This document shows, in pieces, positions 37,146 to 48,733 of a DNA stretch of 64,000 nt. Under the pieces are notes generated by a model. The model made no database searches and was not told where the DNA came from. It was given only the letters and a program-made list of their open reading frames with translations. The first letter of the stretch is position 1. Every line of letters begins with the position of its first letter. The translations under genes were made by a program, and so were the position numbers. Where the stretch lies: assembly GCF_030407165.1 (NCBI RefSeq), contig NZ_CP129111.1:1178001-1242000 (forward strand). Reading direction: 5' to 3'. The DNA comes from Fontisubflavum oceani. Its GTDB lineage: Bacteria; Pseudomonadota; Alphaproteobacteria; Rhodobacterales; Rhodobacteraceae.

Positions 37146-38002
37146 TCCGTTTCATCTTCCTCTGTCTCGCGCTGGTTGGGTCTCCGGCCAGTGCCGAGAG
37201 GCTGAGCGCCCTGACCTGGCGGGATGACGCGCCGGAGTTGGGCGGCTTGTCAGGATTGGAAATCTCGGAGGATGGCAGCCAGCTTTGGGTGCTTTCGGAT
37301 CGTGGGTTTTTGATCACCGCGGATGTTCTGCGCCTCGGCGGCGCGATCTCGCGGCTCCAGATTACGGATGTCGTGCCGCTGCTGGATACGCAAGGTCAGC
37401 GCGCGGGGAGACGGGCGGCGCGCGACAGCGAGGGGTTGGTCCGCACGGCCGATGGCCGGATCGTCATCTCTTATGAGGGTCGTCACCGCATTTCGGAACA
37501 TGGTGCTGATGGTGTTGAACTTGACCGGTTCCCTGCGCCGCTAGAGACATCACGGCTTGCGGACAATGGCTCTTTCGAAGGGCTTGCACAAGGACCAGAC
37601 GGGACCTTCTACACCTTGACGGAAGATGGGGAGGATGGACCCGCGCCGCTTTACCGCTTGCGGGCGGAGGGGTGGGATTTGTCCTGGCAGTTCCCGCGCA
37701 GCGACGGTTTTGCGCCGGTCGGCTTGGATATGGATGATCGCGGACGGCTTTACGTCTTGGAACGCCGGTTTAATGGTCTGAGTGGCTTCACAACCCGGCT
37801 CAGGCGGTTCGAGATTGGCGACAGCGGGCTGCAGGCGGCGCAGACCTTGCTGGAGTTTGGCACCAGCGCCCGGGTGAATTTCGAGGGCCTGGGTCTATGG
37901 CGGGATGCGGCGGGCGGATTGGTCGCGACCTTGGTCTCCGACGACAATTTCCGGGCGCTGTTTCGCACCCGGATTGAGGAATATCGGCTCTCTGAGGATT
38001 AG
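37121..38002 (+). CDS. esterase-like activity of phytase family protein, exported
   Basis: 293 residues from ATG 37121, which overlaps mepA by 25 bp. Signal peptide ALIRFIFLCLALVGSPASA. The mature protein is beta-propeller-like: ELGGLSGLEISEDGSQLWVLSDRG, DSEGLVRTADGRIVISYE, FEGLAQGPDGTFYTLTEDG, and PVGLDMDDRGRLYVLERRF. These match the esterase-like phytase domain (Phytase-like). Activity in roseobacters is not established; phosphate ester or other ester hydrolysis in the periplasm is possible. Confidence 0.82.
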   Translation: MRRASVALIRFIFLCLALVGSPASAERLSALTWRDDAPELGGLSGLEISEDGSQLWVLSDRGFLITADVLRLGGAISRLQITDVVPLLDTQGQRAGRRAARDSEGLVRTADGRIVISYEGRHRISEHGADGVELDRFPAPLETSRLADNGSFEGLAQGPDGTFYTLTEDGEDGPAPLYRLRAEGWDLSWQFPRSDGFAPVGLDMDDRGRLYVLERRFNGLSGFTTRLRRFEIGDSGLQAAQTLLEFGTSARVNFEGLGLWRDAAGGLVATLVSDDNFRALFRTRIEEYRLSED

Positions 38003-38004
38003 GC

Positions 38005-38844
38005 TCAGCGCCCCGGAATTTCACCCCGTTTGCCGGTGAGACGCCAGCCGTCGATCACCGCCATCGCCTCTTCGGCGGTTTCGACAAAGCGGAACAGGTC
38101 GAGATCATCGCGGGCGATGGTGCCGGCCTCTGCCAGCGCGTCCCAATTCACCACCTCGCGCCAGAAGCTCTCGCCAAAGAGGATCACTGGCACCTGTTCC
38201 ATCCGTCCGGTCTGGATCAGAGTCAGGCTTTCGAACAGCTCATCCAGCGTGCCGAAGCCGCCGGGGAAGACCGCGACGGCCTTGGCACGGATCAGGAAAT
38301 GCATCTTGCGAATGCCGAAGTAGTGGAAATTGAAGCATAACTCGGGGGTGATATAGGCGTTGGGCACCTGCTCATGCGGCAGCACGATGTTGAGCCCGAT
38401 GGAGCAGCCGCCAGCCTCGGATGCGCCGCGATTGCCGGCCTCCATTACGCCAGGGCCGCCGCCGGTGACCACCACATCATGGGTGCAGCCGGTCGCGACC
38501 GAGCGTTCGGTCACCAAACGCGCGAATTTCTGCGCCTCTTCGTAGTATCGGCTCATGTCTTGCAGCGCGGCGGAGCGGGCGGCTTGCCCCGGTGCGGGAA
38601 TACGCGCGCCGCCGAACATCACCACGGTGGATTCGATGCCGCGTTCATCCATCTCGAGCTGCGGCTTCAGAAGCTCCAATTGCAGGCGCACGGGGCGCAA
38701 CTCGTCGCGGCAGAGAAAATCCGGATCGGCGAAGGCGAGGCGATAGGCGGGGGAGCGGGCCTGCGGGCTGTCGGCCACGATCTGGCTCGACTCGATGTCT
38801 TGATGGGCGTCGCGAAATGGCCCTTGGCGCTGGTCGTCTTTCAT
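38005..38844 (-). CDS. LOG family protein (lysine decarboxylase-like fold)
   Basis: 279 residues. Family motifs VVTGGGPGVMEAGNRGASEAGG and AVFPGGFGTLDELFE (the PGGxGTxxE signature) with the catalytic Arg/Glu set. An N-terminal extension of about 70 residues (DELRPVRLQLELLKPQLEMDERGI) is typical of the longer bacterial group. Short LOG proteins release cytokinin bases from nucleoside monophosphates. This longer type is better described as a nucleotide hydrolase or PpnN-like enzyme; specific substrate unknown. The old label lysine decarboxylase is not supported. Confidence 0.85.
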   Translation of the reverse strand: MKDDQRQGPFRDAHQDIESSQIVADSPQARSPAYRLAFADPDFLCRDELRPVRLQLELLKPQLEMDERGIESTVVMFGGARIPAPGQAARSAALQDMSRYYEEAQKFARLVTERSVATGCTHDVVVTGGGPGVMEAGNRGASEAGGCSIGLNIVLPHEQVPNAYITPELCFNFHYFGIRKMHFLIRAKAVAVFPGGFGTLDELFESLTLIQTGRMEQVPVILFGESFWREVVNWDALAEAGTIARDDLDLFRFVETAEEAMAVIDGWRLTGKRGEIPGR

Positions 38845-38991
38845 CTGGGTTCAATGTCCTTTTGGCGCAATCTTTTGATCAACCCTAGCGACCTGTGGCG
38901 GGCGGTGCCAATGGAATGCCTGTGATCGGATTGCGAAACCGGCCCGCCTTGCCTATAGGCGAGGGCCAATACGGACCCTCGGAGGACGCCC

Positions 38992-39819
38992 ATGTCGAAC
39001 GCTCAACTTGAAACCGCCATCGAGGCCGCTTGGGAAAGCCGCGATCAGATTACGCCCGCGACCACAGGCGAGACCCGCGAGGCGATTGAAGATACGCTGA
39101 ACGCGCTGGATGACGGCGGCTTGCGTGTGGCGGAGCGGCAGGCGGATGGCACGTGGCATGTGAACCAATGGGCCAAGAAGGCGGTTCTGTTGGGCTTCCG
39201 CCTGAAAGACATGGAGATGCAGGGCGGCTCGGCCCAAGGCGGCGCGTGGTGGGATAAGGTCGACAGCAAGTGGAAAGACTGGGGCGAGAACCAGTGGCAG
39301 GCGGCAGGGTTCCGCGCGGTGCCGAATTGCGTGGTTCGGAAATCCGCCTTTATCGCGCCCGGTGTGGTGCTGATGCCGTCTTTCGTGAACCTGGGCGCTT
39401 ATGTCGACGAGGGCACGATGGTTGATACCTGGGCCACGGTTGGGTCCTGCGCGCAGATCGGCAAGAATGTGCACCTGTCGGGCGGCGTTGGCATTGGCGG
39501 CGTGTTGGAGCCGATGCAGGCGGGGCCGACAATCATCGAAGACAACTGCTTTATCGGCGCGCGCTCTGAGGTGGTCGAGGGCTGCATCGTCCGCGAGGGC
39601 TCGGTTCTAGGCATGGGCGTGTTCATCGGCCAATCGACCAAGATTGTGGACCGGGAGACGGGCGAGGTCATGTATGGCGAAGTGCCATCCGGCTCGGTTG
39701 TGGTCGCAGGCTCGATGCCGTCGAAGAACGGCGTGAACCTCTATTGCGCGGTGATCGTGAAACGGGTGGATGAGAAGACCCGTGCGAAGACCTCGATCAA
39801 CGAGTTGTTGCGCGACTGA
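38992..39819 (+). CDS. dapD: 2,3,4,5-tetrahydropyridine-2,6-dicarboxylate N-succinyltransferase
   Basis: 275 residues, full length. The N-terminal helical domain (LETAIEAAWESRDQI, DDGGLRVAERQADGTWHVNQWAKKAVLLGFRL) is followed by a left-handed beta-helix of hexapeptide repeats (AFIAPGVVLMPSFVNLGAYVDEGTMVDTWATVGSCAQIGKNVHLSGGVGIGG). It succinylates tetrahydrodipicolinate in the mDAP/lysine pathway, with dapF elsewhere in this window. A hairpin follows the stop. Confidence 0.96.
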   Translation: MSNAQLETAIEAAWESRDQITPATTGETREAIEDTLNALDDGGLRVAERQADGTWHVNQWAKKAVLLGFRLKDMEMQGGSAQGGAWWDKVDSKWKDWGENQWQAAGFRAVPNCVVRKSAFIAPGVVLMPSFVNLGAYVDEGTMVDTWATVGSCAQIGKNVHLSGGVGIGGVLEPMQAGPTIIEDNCFIGARSEVVEGCIVREGSVLGMGVFIGQSTKIVDRETGEVMYGEVPSGSVVVAGSMPSKNGVNLYCAVIVKRVDEKTRAKTSINELLRD

Positions 39820-39845
39820 CGGGACGGGCCGCGCGGCCTAAAGTT

Positions 39846-39869
39846 GAGGCCGCCAGCGATGGCGGCCTT
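39846..39869 (+). terminator. hairpin terminator after dapD
   Basis: Perfect 8-bp stem GGCCGCCA/TGGCGGCC with loop GCGA and a weak downstream T content (TTCATCATTT), 28 bp after the dapD stop. A second hairpin GCGCGAGA/TCTCGCGC at 39920-39938, without a T tract, lies at the 3' end of the converging mipA gene. Confidence 0.6.
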
Positions 39870-39945
39870 CATCATTTCAGAGCTTGCGGCATCTGTCGTG
39901 CCTCGTCGCACGCTGCGCAGCGCGAGAGGATCTCGCGCGCGGGGA

Positions 39946-40695
39946 TCAGAACGCGAAGCGGAGACCGAGTTGCACGCCGACCGATGCGCTGTCGTCGATA
40001 ATCGGGCTGTCCGTGATCGCATCTTGTAGAAATTCAGCCCGCACCGCGCCGAAGAGCGAGGTGCTGTCAGACAGTGGGAAAGCCGCCGAGGCCCCGATAT
40101 AGGGCACGACCGTCGAACCCGGCGCATAAGCGGGCCGACCGGCCTGGGCCTCTCCGGGCAGGACGCCATACATGTATTCGGACAACTCTTCGCTCCGCCA
40201 GGTTGCGCCCGCGAAGACTTGCATCGGCAGACGGCCCGCAATGAGGCTTTGCGTGATCTGCAGATCCGCTTCTTGGCCGTCATGCTCCCCTGTCACTTCT
40301 TGCAGCAATGTGGCGCGAACCTCCGTTTGGGGCGCCAATGACCAAGTGTAGCGCAGGCCGATATCGGCGGTAATATCGCGATCGATCCCTTGAAGGGCGC
40401 TCGAGTCGGGATCGGACAAGGCGGTGAAGCGCGGCGTAAGGACCGCCTCCAACTGTCCGTTGGGCTGGTTCAACACGGTCACGAAAACGCCGTTGGTGCC
40501 GACAGAAAACCCATTTCCCTGGTAAGAGAGAAATGGCACCGCACCCAACTCATCATCTTCGCCGACATAGGGTGAGCTTGAGATGCCAGCGGCCAAACCC
40601 GCGCTAAACCCCTGCGGCCCGTCTTGCGCATGGGCGGCTACAGCTACGAAGGTAAAAACAGCGACCGTCGCGACGCGATACACCAAAGCGGACAA
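39946..40695 (-). CDS. MipA/OmpV family outer-membrane protein
   Basis: About 249 residues. TTG 40695 fits GGAG six bases upstream; TTG 40707 is another option and no ATG is present. Signal peptide ending AVAAHA-QDG. The mature chain has alternating beta-strands and ends with Phe (LGLRFAF), the outer-membrane barrel signature. GFSAGLAAGISSSPYVGEDDELGAVPFLSYQG is typical of MipA/OmpV. MipA in E. coli scaffolds murein enzymes; other members have unknown roles. Confidence 0.82.
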   Translation of the reverse strand: MSALVYRVATVAVFTFVAVAAHAQDGPQGFSAGLAAGISSSPYVGEDDELGAVPFLSYQGNGFSVGTNGVFVTVLNQPNGQLEAVLTPRFTALSDPDSSALQGIDRDITADIGLRYTWSLAPQTEVRATLLQEVTGEHDGQEADLQITQSLIAGRLPMQVFAGATWRSEELSEYMYGVLPGEAQAGRPAYAPGSTVVPYIGASAAFPLSDSTSLFGAVRAEFLQDAITDSPIIDDSASVGVQLGLRFAF

Positions 40696-40806
40696 GGCAA
40701 TCTCCAATCAAGTCTGTAATACGAGAGTTAGATTTCGAGATAGCCCTAACGCATGGAGACTCAAGAGAGAATCCGTCTTTCGGCCAATTTGGGAGGCATA
40801 GGCGAC

Positions 40807-41724
40807 CTATTGCCGACGGATCAGGCGATAGCCGTCTTTGTCCTGATCGACATATCCAATTCCGGGCCAATTCCAATGATATCCGGCCATGGCATGGCCC
40901 CTCCGCGTTGCGAGGTCGAGCAGCCTGCGGCGTGATCGGATCGCGGTGTCTGGATCCATGTCGAATCCAAAGGCCCAATCGGGTTTCGCGAAGCTGACAA
41001 TGTCGTGCACCAGGGCGTCACCGGTGACGATCAGGCCATCGCCGTCGTTGAGCAAGATCGAGATATGCCCCGGCGTGTGGCCCGGCGTTTCAAGCACCGT
41101 GACGCCCGGCGCGATCTCATCCCCGTCCCGAACGGTTTGCAACCGGTCGCCGATGGCGCGCAGCACGGATTGTGCGCCATCGACAGCGGGGCGAGCGATC
41201 TGCGACAGACGGTCGGCAAGGTCCGGCGCGCCCCAAAAGTCGCGCTCCGTGCGACCGACACTGTAGATCGCATTGGGAAAGACGAGCCCGCCCGCCGGAT
41301 CGAGCGTGCCCCAGACATGATCGGGATGCAGGTGGGTGAGCACCACTTTCGTGATGGCGTTTGGATCCATCTGCAAAAGCTGCATGTGCTTGCGCAACCG
41401 CCCCGTGCCGCTTTGCCATCCCGGGCCCGCACCGGTATCGATCAGGATCAGGTCATCGGATGTTCGGATCAGCGTGTGGCTCATCTCGCCCGCCGCAAGC
41501 TCCGGCGCGGCGCGCAACCCGCACAACGTTGCAAGGGCATCCTGCGGCGCGGCGGGGGCGAGGGCGCGAAAGGGAAGGGACATCGACCCATCGCTCAGCA
41601 AGCTCACCGTGCAATTGCCGAACTGTGCCTGGTGGAGGTCTGGCCCCCGGATCGGGTCTGGCGGCGGTAGGGTGGGGAGCGAGGCTGCCGCGCGGGCGAT
41701 GCTGAATTTTTCTTGTTCAGCCAT
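40807..41724 (-). CDS. MBL-fold metallo-hydrolase
   Basis: 305 residues. Metal site TKVVLTHLHPDHVWG (HxHxDH), then ETPGHTPGHISI (His), VTGDALVHD (bridging Asp) and the C-terminal GYHWNWPGIG His. The layout with an N-terminal leader of about 40 residues resembles the MBL group that includes N-acyl-homoserine lactonases and methyl-parathion-hydrolase-like enzymes. Substrate cannot be decided from sequence. Long antisense open frames over it are shadows. Confidence 0.9.
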   Translation of the reverse strand: MAEQEKFSIARAAASLPTLPPPDPIRGPDLHQAQFGNCTVSLLSDGSMSLPFRALAPAAPQDALATLCGLRAAPELAAGEMSHTLIRTSDDLILIDTGAGPGWQSGTGRLRKHMQLLQMDPNAITKVVLTHLHPDHVWGTLDPAGGLVFPNAIYSVGRTERDFWGAPDLADRLSQIARPAVDGAQSVLRAIGDRLQTVRDGDEIAPGVTVLETPGHTPGHISILLNDGDGLIVTGDALVHDIVSFAKPDWAFGFDMDPDTAIRSRRRLLDLATRRGHAMAGYHWNWPGIGYVDQDKDGYRLIRRQ

Positions 41725-41857
41725 GGTGCTGGCGCCTCCGAGCGGATCGTTTGAGCAGAGCCTAGCCGATAGCAGAGCCTATGTCAGAGCCTTCTTCGGT
41801 TGCCGCCGTGATGCTGCGTGATAAGCTTTTGAGCGATAGCTTGAGGAGGTTCTGAGT

Positions 41858-42109
41858 ATGCAAGGATTGGGATGGATTTCGGCCATCATCGTTGGCGGAT
41901 TGGCCGGATGGGTGGCCAGTTCGATCATGAAGGCCAGGACCGGTCTTTTGATGAATGTAATCTTGGGAATCGTCGGTGCGATTCTGGCGAACTTCCTGCT
42001 GGGGCTGGTTGGAATCACCGCTTCGGCGACATTGATCAGCCAGGGAATTGTCGGGTTGATCGGCGCTTGCATCTTGATCTGGGCGGCGCGGGCCATTCGG
42101 CGCCGCTGA
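41858..42109 (+). CDS. GlsB/YeaQ/YmgE family stress membrane protein
   Basis: 83 residues, three hydrophobic helices with the transglycosylase-associated (GlsB) pattern: GWISAIIVGGLAGWVASSIMK, LLMNVILGIVGAILANFLLG, and ISQGIVGLIGACILIWAARAI. The family is stress induced in several bacteria; its molecular function is not known. AGGAGG precedes the ATG. Confidence 0.93.
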   Translation: MQGLGWISAIIVGGLAGWVASSIMKARTGLLMNVILGIVGAILANFLLGLVGITASATLISQGIVGLIGACILIWAARAIRRR

Positions 42110-42189
42110 CGCGATGCCAAAATAATGCGACGGAGTCTTCGATTTGCCGCGTGTGACGTTGCGACACCGGCAGAGTGAGGATTGAAGCG

Positions 42190-42327
42190 ATGATACGGGC
42201 AGTCTTGTTGATCTTGGCGATCAGCTTGGGGATTTTTGCTCAAAAGGCCGATGCCTCTGAGACCCAAATGCAAGGGGCGCGAGGCGGAGATCCGCTTTGC
42301 ATATGGTCCGACAGCGGCTCAACCTGA
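42190..42327 (+). CDS. possible small exported protein
   Basis: ATG 42190 follows GAGGA and opens a 45-codon frame. The first 22 residues look like a signal peptide (MIRAVLLILAISLGIFAQKADA), and the remainder is short, with one Cys. A shift to another frame after about residue 28 would extend it through CERQAKTRLCPAAG to 42424, so a frame error is possible given others in this window. No family recognised. Confidence 0.4.
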   Translation: MIRAVLLILAISLGIFAQKADASETQMQGARGGDPLCIWSDSGST

Positions 42328-42456
42328 TCTCGCCGCTGCGCTGAGGGCGCAGGTCTTATGCGAGCGACAGGCCAAAACCCGTCTCTGCCCGGCGGCCGGT
42401 TTGCTACCCCGGCATCTGGCTTGACTTGTTTCGCCCCTCGGCGCACCACGCGGGCC

Positions 42457-42795
42457 ATGAGCGATGAAAAGAAACCAAAGCGCCGCCAGCAGGTCTTTAC
42501 CCTGCTTGTCGAGGTCGGTCGGAAAGACGGCGACGGATTGCCCGAAAACGCGACAGGGGCGGCGTTGCTTTGCTATGCCTCCGGCGTTGATGAGGCCGAG
42601 GCGGTGCGTGAAACCGTGGCGATCCTGAAACAGGCGGAATTGGCGCCGCTGGATGTGACCGGCTATGGTACGCCTGAAGAACGGGCCGCCCAAGGGCATG
42701 AGATCGAGGCGGAGGAACGTGAGCTGATGGCGCGCGCCTTGGCGGAGAACGCCGTGATTGTCGCACAGATGACGCCGTTTTTTAGCGAGGATTGA
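42457..42795 (+). CDS. conserved hypothetical protein
   Basis: 112 residues from ATG 42457. Acidic and helical, with FTLLVEVGRKDGDGLPENATGAALLCYASGVDEAEAVRETVAILKQA and a C-terminal EERELMARALAENAVIVAQMTPFF. The arrangement resembles a small ferredoxin-like alpha/beta domain. No catalytic motif and no membrane segment. The gene is free-standing. Confidence 0.7.
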   Translation: MSDEKKPKRRQQVFTLLVEVGRKDGDGLPENATGAALLCYASGVDEAEAVRETVAILKQAELAPLDVTGYGTPEERAAQGHEIEAEERELMARALAENAVIVAQMTPFFSED

Positions 42796-42919
42796 TCCTG
42801 AGCGGCTGTCTGGACGGTCTTTTCCGATGGGTGTGATGGATTCTTCCAAGCCGTCGGATTACTGCGTGACTGTCTTCGAAGAGCATCCCCAAGCTGTCTT
42901 GGTTCTCGGCTCGTTCGAT

Positions 42920-43528
42920 CTAGCCCTGGACCGTCACGCCAGCATCCTTCATCCCATCAATCGCTGCGGCCAAAGAGCCGTCTAGGTCAATCGCCCGACA
43001 CAAGTCTTGTCGGACTGTCACGCCAAACCCCAATTTCGCGGCGTCGATGGCGGAGTAATTGACGCAAAAATCTGTCGCCAGACCGACCAATGTGAGCTGT
43101 GTGATGCCGAGGGATTGGAGAGCCCCATCGAGCCCTGTTGCCGTTTGGTGGTCATTTTCGAAGAAGGCCGAGTAGCTGTCGATTTCCTGTCGGAAGCCCT
43201 TTCGGATGATGAGTTGCGCCGGGGTCGTGCGAAGATCGGGATGGAACGCGGCGCCTGTTGAGCATTGGATGCAATGATCCGGCCATAGGACTTGTGGACC
43301 ATAGGGGAAGTCGACGACAGAATAGGGCTCTTGGCCATCATGTTCGCTGGCGAAGCTGGAGTGACCGGCGGGGTGCCAATCTTGCGTCAGGATCACGGCC
43401 TGGAACTCATCCATGAGGGCGTTGATCCCGGGGACGATCTCATTTCCGCCAGGGACGGCCAGGGCGCCGCCGGGACAGAAGTCATTCTGGACGTCGATAA
43501 CGATCAGGGCATGGGTTGCATCGCGCAT
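42920..43528 (-). CDS. pncA: nicotinamidase
   Basis: 202 residues from ATG 43528. Isochorismatase-fold amidase with the triad Asp (VIDVQNDFCPGG), Lys (LIIRKGF) and Cys (GLATDFCVNYSA). The zinc-site segment is TQDWHPAGHSSF plus WPDHCIQ. It converts nicotinamide to nicotinate for NAD salvage. The usual QGTPGAxFH is QCSTGAAFH here, a mild variation away from the active site. Divergent from trhO. Confidence 0.93.
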   Translation of the reverse strand: MRDATHALIVIDVQNDFCPGGALAVPGGNEIVPGINALMDEFQAVILTQDWHPAGHSSFASEHDGQEPYSVVDFPYGPQVLWPDHCIQCSTGAAFHPDLRTTPAQLIIRKGFRQEIDSYSAFFENDHQTATGLDGALQSLGITQLTLVGLATDFCVNYSAIDAAKLGFGVTVRQDLCRAIDLDGSLAAAIDGMKDAGVTVQG

Positions 43529-43602
43529 ATGGGCCTCCGCTTTGCTTGCGTGCGGCCAGCCTACCCGTTGAACCGGAGGACACAACGGCGTATCTGCCCC
43601 GC

Positions 43603-44514
43603 ATGTTTACGGTTGCTGCACTCTATCATTTCACAAAAGTTGACGATCCGGCGGCGTTTCGCGGCCCTCTGCTTGCGCTTTGCGAGGCTGGCGGGGTCAA
43701 AGGCTCCCTGCTTCTGGCGCATGAGGGGATCAACGGCACGATTGCGGGGCCTCGGGAGGGGATCGACGCGGTGTTGGCGCATATCCGCGGCTTGCCGGGC
43801 TTCGACCGGTTGGAGTGGAAGGAGAGCCACGCGGCCGAGATGCCCTTTGGGCGGCTCAAGGTGCGTCTGAAGCGCGAGATCGTGACGATGGGACAGCCGG
43901 ATGTGGACCCAACCTGCGCGGTGGGCCGCTATGTAGAGCCGGCCGATTGGAACGCGCTGATCAGTGCGCCGGATGTGGCGGTGATCGATACGCGGAACGA
44001 TTACGAAATCGCCATCGGGACGTTCGAAGGCGCGGTCGACCCGGGTACGGAAACCTTCCGCGATTTCCCGGCTTGGTGGGCCAAGAATGCGGATCGGTTC
44101 CATAACAAAAGGATCGCGATGTTCTGCACCGGGGGAATCCGCTGCGAGAAATCAACGGGATATCTGATGTCTCAAGGGATTGATGAGGTCTATCACCTGA
44201 AAGGCGGCATCCTGAAATATCTCGAAGAGGTTCCCGAGGCTGATAGCATGTGGCGCGGCGAATGCTTTGTGTTCGACGAGCGGGTTTCGGTTGGGCACGG
44301 ATTGGTTGAAGGGCCGCATGTTCTATGCCGCGCGTGTCGGCGGGCATTGGAGCCGTCTGACTTGCGCCGTGAGGAATATGAAGAAGGGGTGTCGTGCCAC
44401 CAGTGTTTGACGGAGCATAGCGAAGCAGATCGGGCCCGGTTCCGGGAGCGGCAGAAGCAGATTGCGCTGGCTAAGAAACGTGGGGAACGTCATCTGGGGC
44501 GTGTCGACCCATGA
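43603..44514 (+). CDS. trhO: tRNA uridine(34) hydroxylase (rhodanese-like)
   Basis: 303 residues from ATG 43603. The N-terminal acylphosphatase-like domain (ALYHFTKVDDPAAFRGPL, LAHEGINGTIAG) is followed by the rhodanese domain with the active Cys in MFCTGGIRCEKSTGYL. A C-terminal Cys-rich patch reads CRACRRALEP and CHQCLTEH. TrhO hydroxylates U34 in certain tRNAs, in the pathway to 5-methoxyuridine or cmo5U. The earlier name was UPF0176/YceA. Confidence 0.93.
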   Translation: MFTVAALYHFTKVDDPAAFRGPLLALCEAGGVKGSLLLAHEGINGTIAGPREGIDAVLAHIRGLPGFDRLEWKESHAAEMPFGRLKVRLKREIVTMGQPDVDPTCAVGRYVEPADWNALISAPDVAVIDTRNDYEIAIGTFEGAVDPGTETFRDFPAWWAKNADRFHNKRIAMFCTGGIRCEKSTGYLMSQGIDEVYHLKGGILKYLEEVPEADSMWRGECFVFDERVSVGHGLVEGPHVLCRACRRALEPSDLRREEYEEGVSCHQCLTEHSEADRARFRERQKQIALAKKRGERHLGRVDP

Positions 44515-44525
44515 CGATCATCCAT

Positions 44526-45980
44526 TCAAGACGCCGAGGCGACCCTTAGGTCTGTCTCCGGCGGCTTCGACGAATTGTCGGCTGCTTCGAGATCGGGGCG
44601 GGCGACAGCGGGTAACTCGAAGAAGAAAGTTGTTCCAACGCCTTCTTCACTCGTGAAATCTATCTTCCCACCATGTCCCGCGATGATTGCGCTGGAAACG
44701 CTCATACCCAAACCGGACCCCTCATAGCTTCGCTCGTCTGATGAGTCGATTTGGCTGAATTGTTCGAAGATGAGTTCAGATTTGTCAGCTGGAATGCCGA
44801 TGCCGTCGTCTGAGATAGAAAGACGAACGATCCCATCCACCTGCTCGAAACGGAGGCGGACGGACCCGTCTTTGTGGGAGAATTTGACGGCATTTGAAAG
44901 GATATTGGTCACGACCTGTTCGAGTCGTTCGGGGTCTGCATTGACCCAATACTCTTGATCGCCGGCGGGTTGCTCGATCTGCACGCCAAGACCTTCAGCA
45001 TAAGAGGTCATGCGATCAACGACGCCGGTCGTGAGACTTTTAAGCTCAAGGTCCTGAAAATCATACGTGAGGCGACCGGCTTCAGACTCTTGGAACGTGA
45101 GAATCCCTTCGATCAGTTCCGACAGGCGCGCACTGTTGCGGTTGGCAATCGTCAGCAGAGGCGCTGCCTTTTCGGGAAGATCCCCGGCAACGCCCGATTC
45201 CAGCAGTTGCAATGATCCCTTGATGGAAGTCAGTGGCGTGCGCAGCTCGTGGCTGATCGTGGAGATAAACTCCGTCTTTGCTTTGTATGCGGCTTTCGAT
45301 TTCTCGTGCTCTTTCTCGATCTGTCGGACATGCCGCAGATTGGTGACATACCCGACCAGAAAGCTCCTGGCGCATTCGATCACGAAGGACAGCACAAAAA
45401 GCACCGTAAAGAACTGTAGCCACAGTTCCGACCGGAGCGGTGCGCCGGAAACAATCAGGTCATAGATGGGGATGAAGAGAATCGCTGCCATATAGATCGA
45501 CAGGCGCAACGCGAGAACGGGTAAGAACTGGTTGTTATTGATAGCCGCGAAGACAGACGCCGAAAAAAGCAGGAAGAGCGGCATGAAATGCGAGACTTGC
45601 CCCTGCTGGAGCGCAACAGATATGCAGAATAAAGAGATCACCGACGCACTGACGACGGTTCCGAGATAGATGTACCGCAGGTGGCTTTTTATCGCTTTGT
45701 CATTCCATATCTGCGGCCTGCGTATCAGGAAAAAGACCCGCAAATCAAAGAGTTCACTGAGCCAGATCGCGGCATAGAAGATTAGCGCGGTCGTGGTGTC
45801 ATAATAATAGGCAGCAAGGGCAATACCGGATCCAAAGATCACAACCCTTTGCATAAACAGGCGTTGCCCCACTCGCGCATAGTCGCGCATCCGACTGCGG
45901 AGAGATTGGGTGTCCGTCGGACCTAGGAAGGTGTTGGTTAAGTCTTTTAACGCATTCTGCAAGAGACAGACTTTCGTCAC
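44526..45980 (-). CDS. membrane sensor histidine kinase, orphan
   Basis: Up to 484 residues from GTG 45980 (start uncertain). Five or six N-terminal membrane helices form the sensor part. A short coiled linker (HVRQIEKEHEKSKAAYKAKTEF) leads to the phospho-acceptor box FISTISHELRTPLTSIKGSLQ. The ATPase domain has NILSNAVKFS (N), SDDGIGIPADKS (G1) and GSGLGMSVSSAIIAGHGG (G2). No response regulator is next to it. The membrane sensor lacks a recognisable periplasmic domain, so the signal may be in the membrane. Confidence 0.9.
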   Translation of the reverse strand: MTKVCLLQNALKDLTNTFLGPTDTQSLRSRMRDYARVGQRLFMQRVVIFGSGIALAAYYYDTTTALIFYAAIWLSELFDLRVFFLIRRPQIWNDKAIKSHLRYIYLGTVVSASVISLFCISVALQQGQVSHFMPLFLLFSASVFAAINNNQFLPVLALRLSIYMAAILFIPIYDLIVSGAPLRSELWLQFFTVLFVLSFVIECARSFLVGYVTNLRHVRQIEKEHEKSKAAYKAKTEFISTISHELRTPLTSIKGSLQLLESGVAGDLPEKAAPLLTIANRNSARLSELIEGILTFQESEAGRLTYDFQDLELKSLTTGVVDRMTSYAEGLGVQIEQPAGDQEYWVNADPERLEQVVTNILSNAVKFSHKDGSVRLRFEQVDGIVRLSISDDGIGIPADKSELIFEQFSQIDSSDERSYEGSGLGMSVSSAIIAGHGGKIDFTSEEGVGTTFFFELPAVARPDLEAADNSSKPPETDLRVASAS

Positions 45981-46110
45981 TACTCGATTGTTTCCAATTA
46001 TACAGGAAACATGCCCAATTTATGGGTTTGTTGCGATAGATGAGGAATTGCCGTGATCAAGCTATGGCATCAATATGTCATATCTTTGTTCGGCGGCACA
46101 CTAAAAACTA

Positions 46111-46139
46111 CAAAAACCCGAGATGCGAGGCATCTCAGG
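46111..46139 (-). terminator. rho-independent terminator downstream of gyrB
   Basis: Minus strand CCTGAGATGC, loop CTC, GCATCTCGGG, then TTTTT. Seven central pairs are perfect and the outer ones include one T-G. It lies about 105 bp past the gyrB stop. The 263 bp between gyrB and the kinase gene otherwise hold only the kinase promoter region. Confidence 0.85.
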
Positions 46140-46243
46140 CGGTCTTGATTGCAACGACGGCTTTTCCAGCGACGTGGAAATTCCGCCATTGCAGACTTAT
46201 GTTAAGTGGGTGCTGAGGTGACGCCCGTCAAGCCGGGCTGTTC

Positions 46244-48661
<2,418 letters not shown>

Positions 48662-48733
48662 GCGGACCTCTGTTGTTCTTATGCCAGATTTATAGGGTTT
48701 TTCGGGGGGGATGTCACGGGTGTGACACCATAT

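Noticed and set aside
38005..38844. Lysine decarboxylase
   Set aside because: The PGGxGTxxE and GGGPGVMEA motifs define LOG family nucleotide hydrolases; PLP-type decarboxylase motifs are absent.
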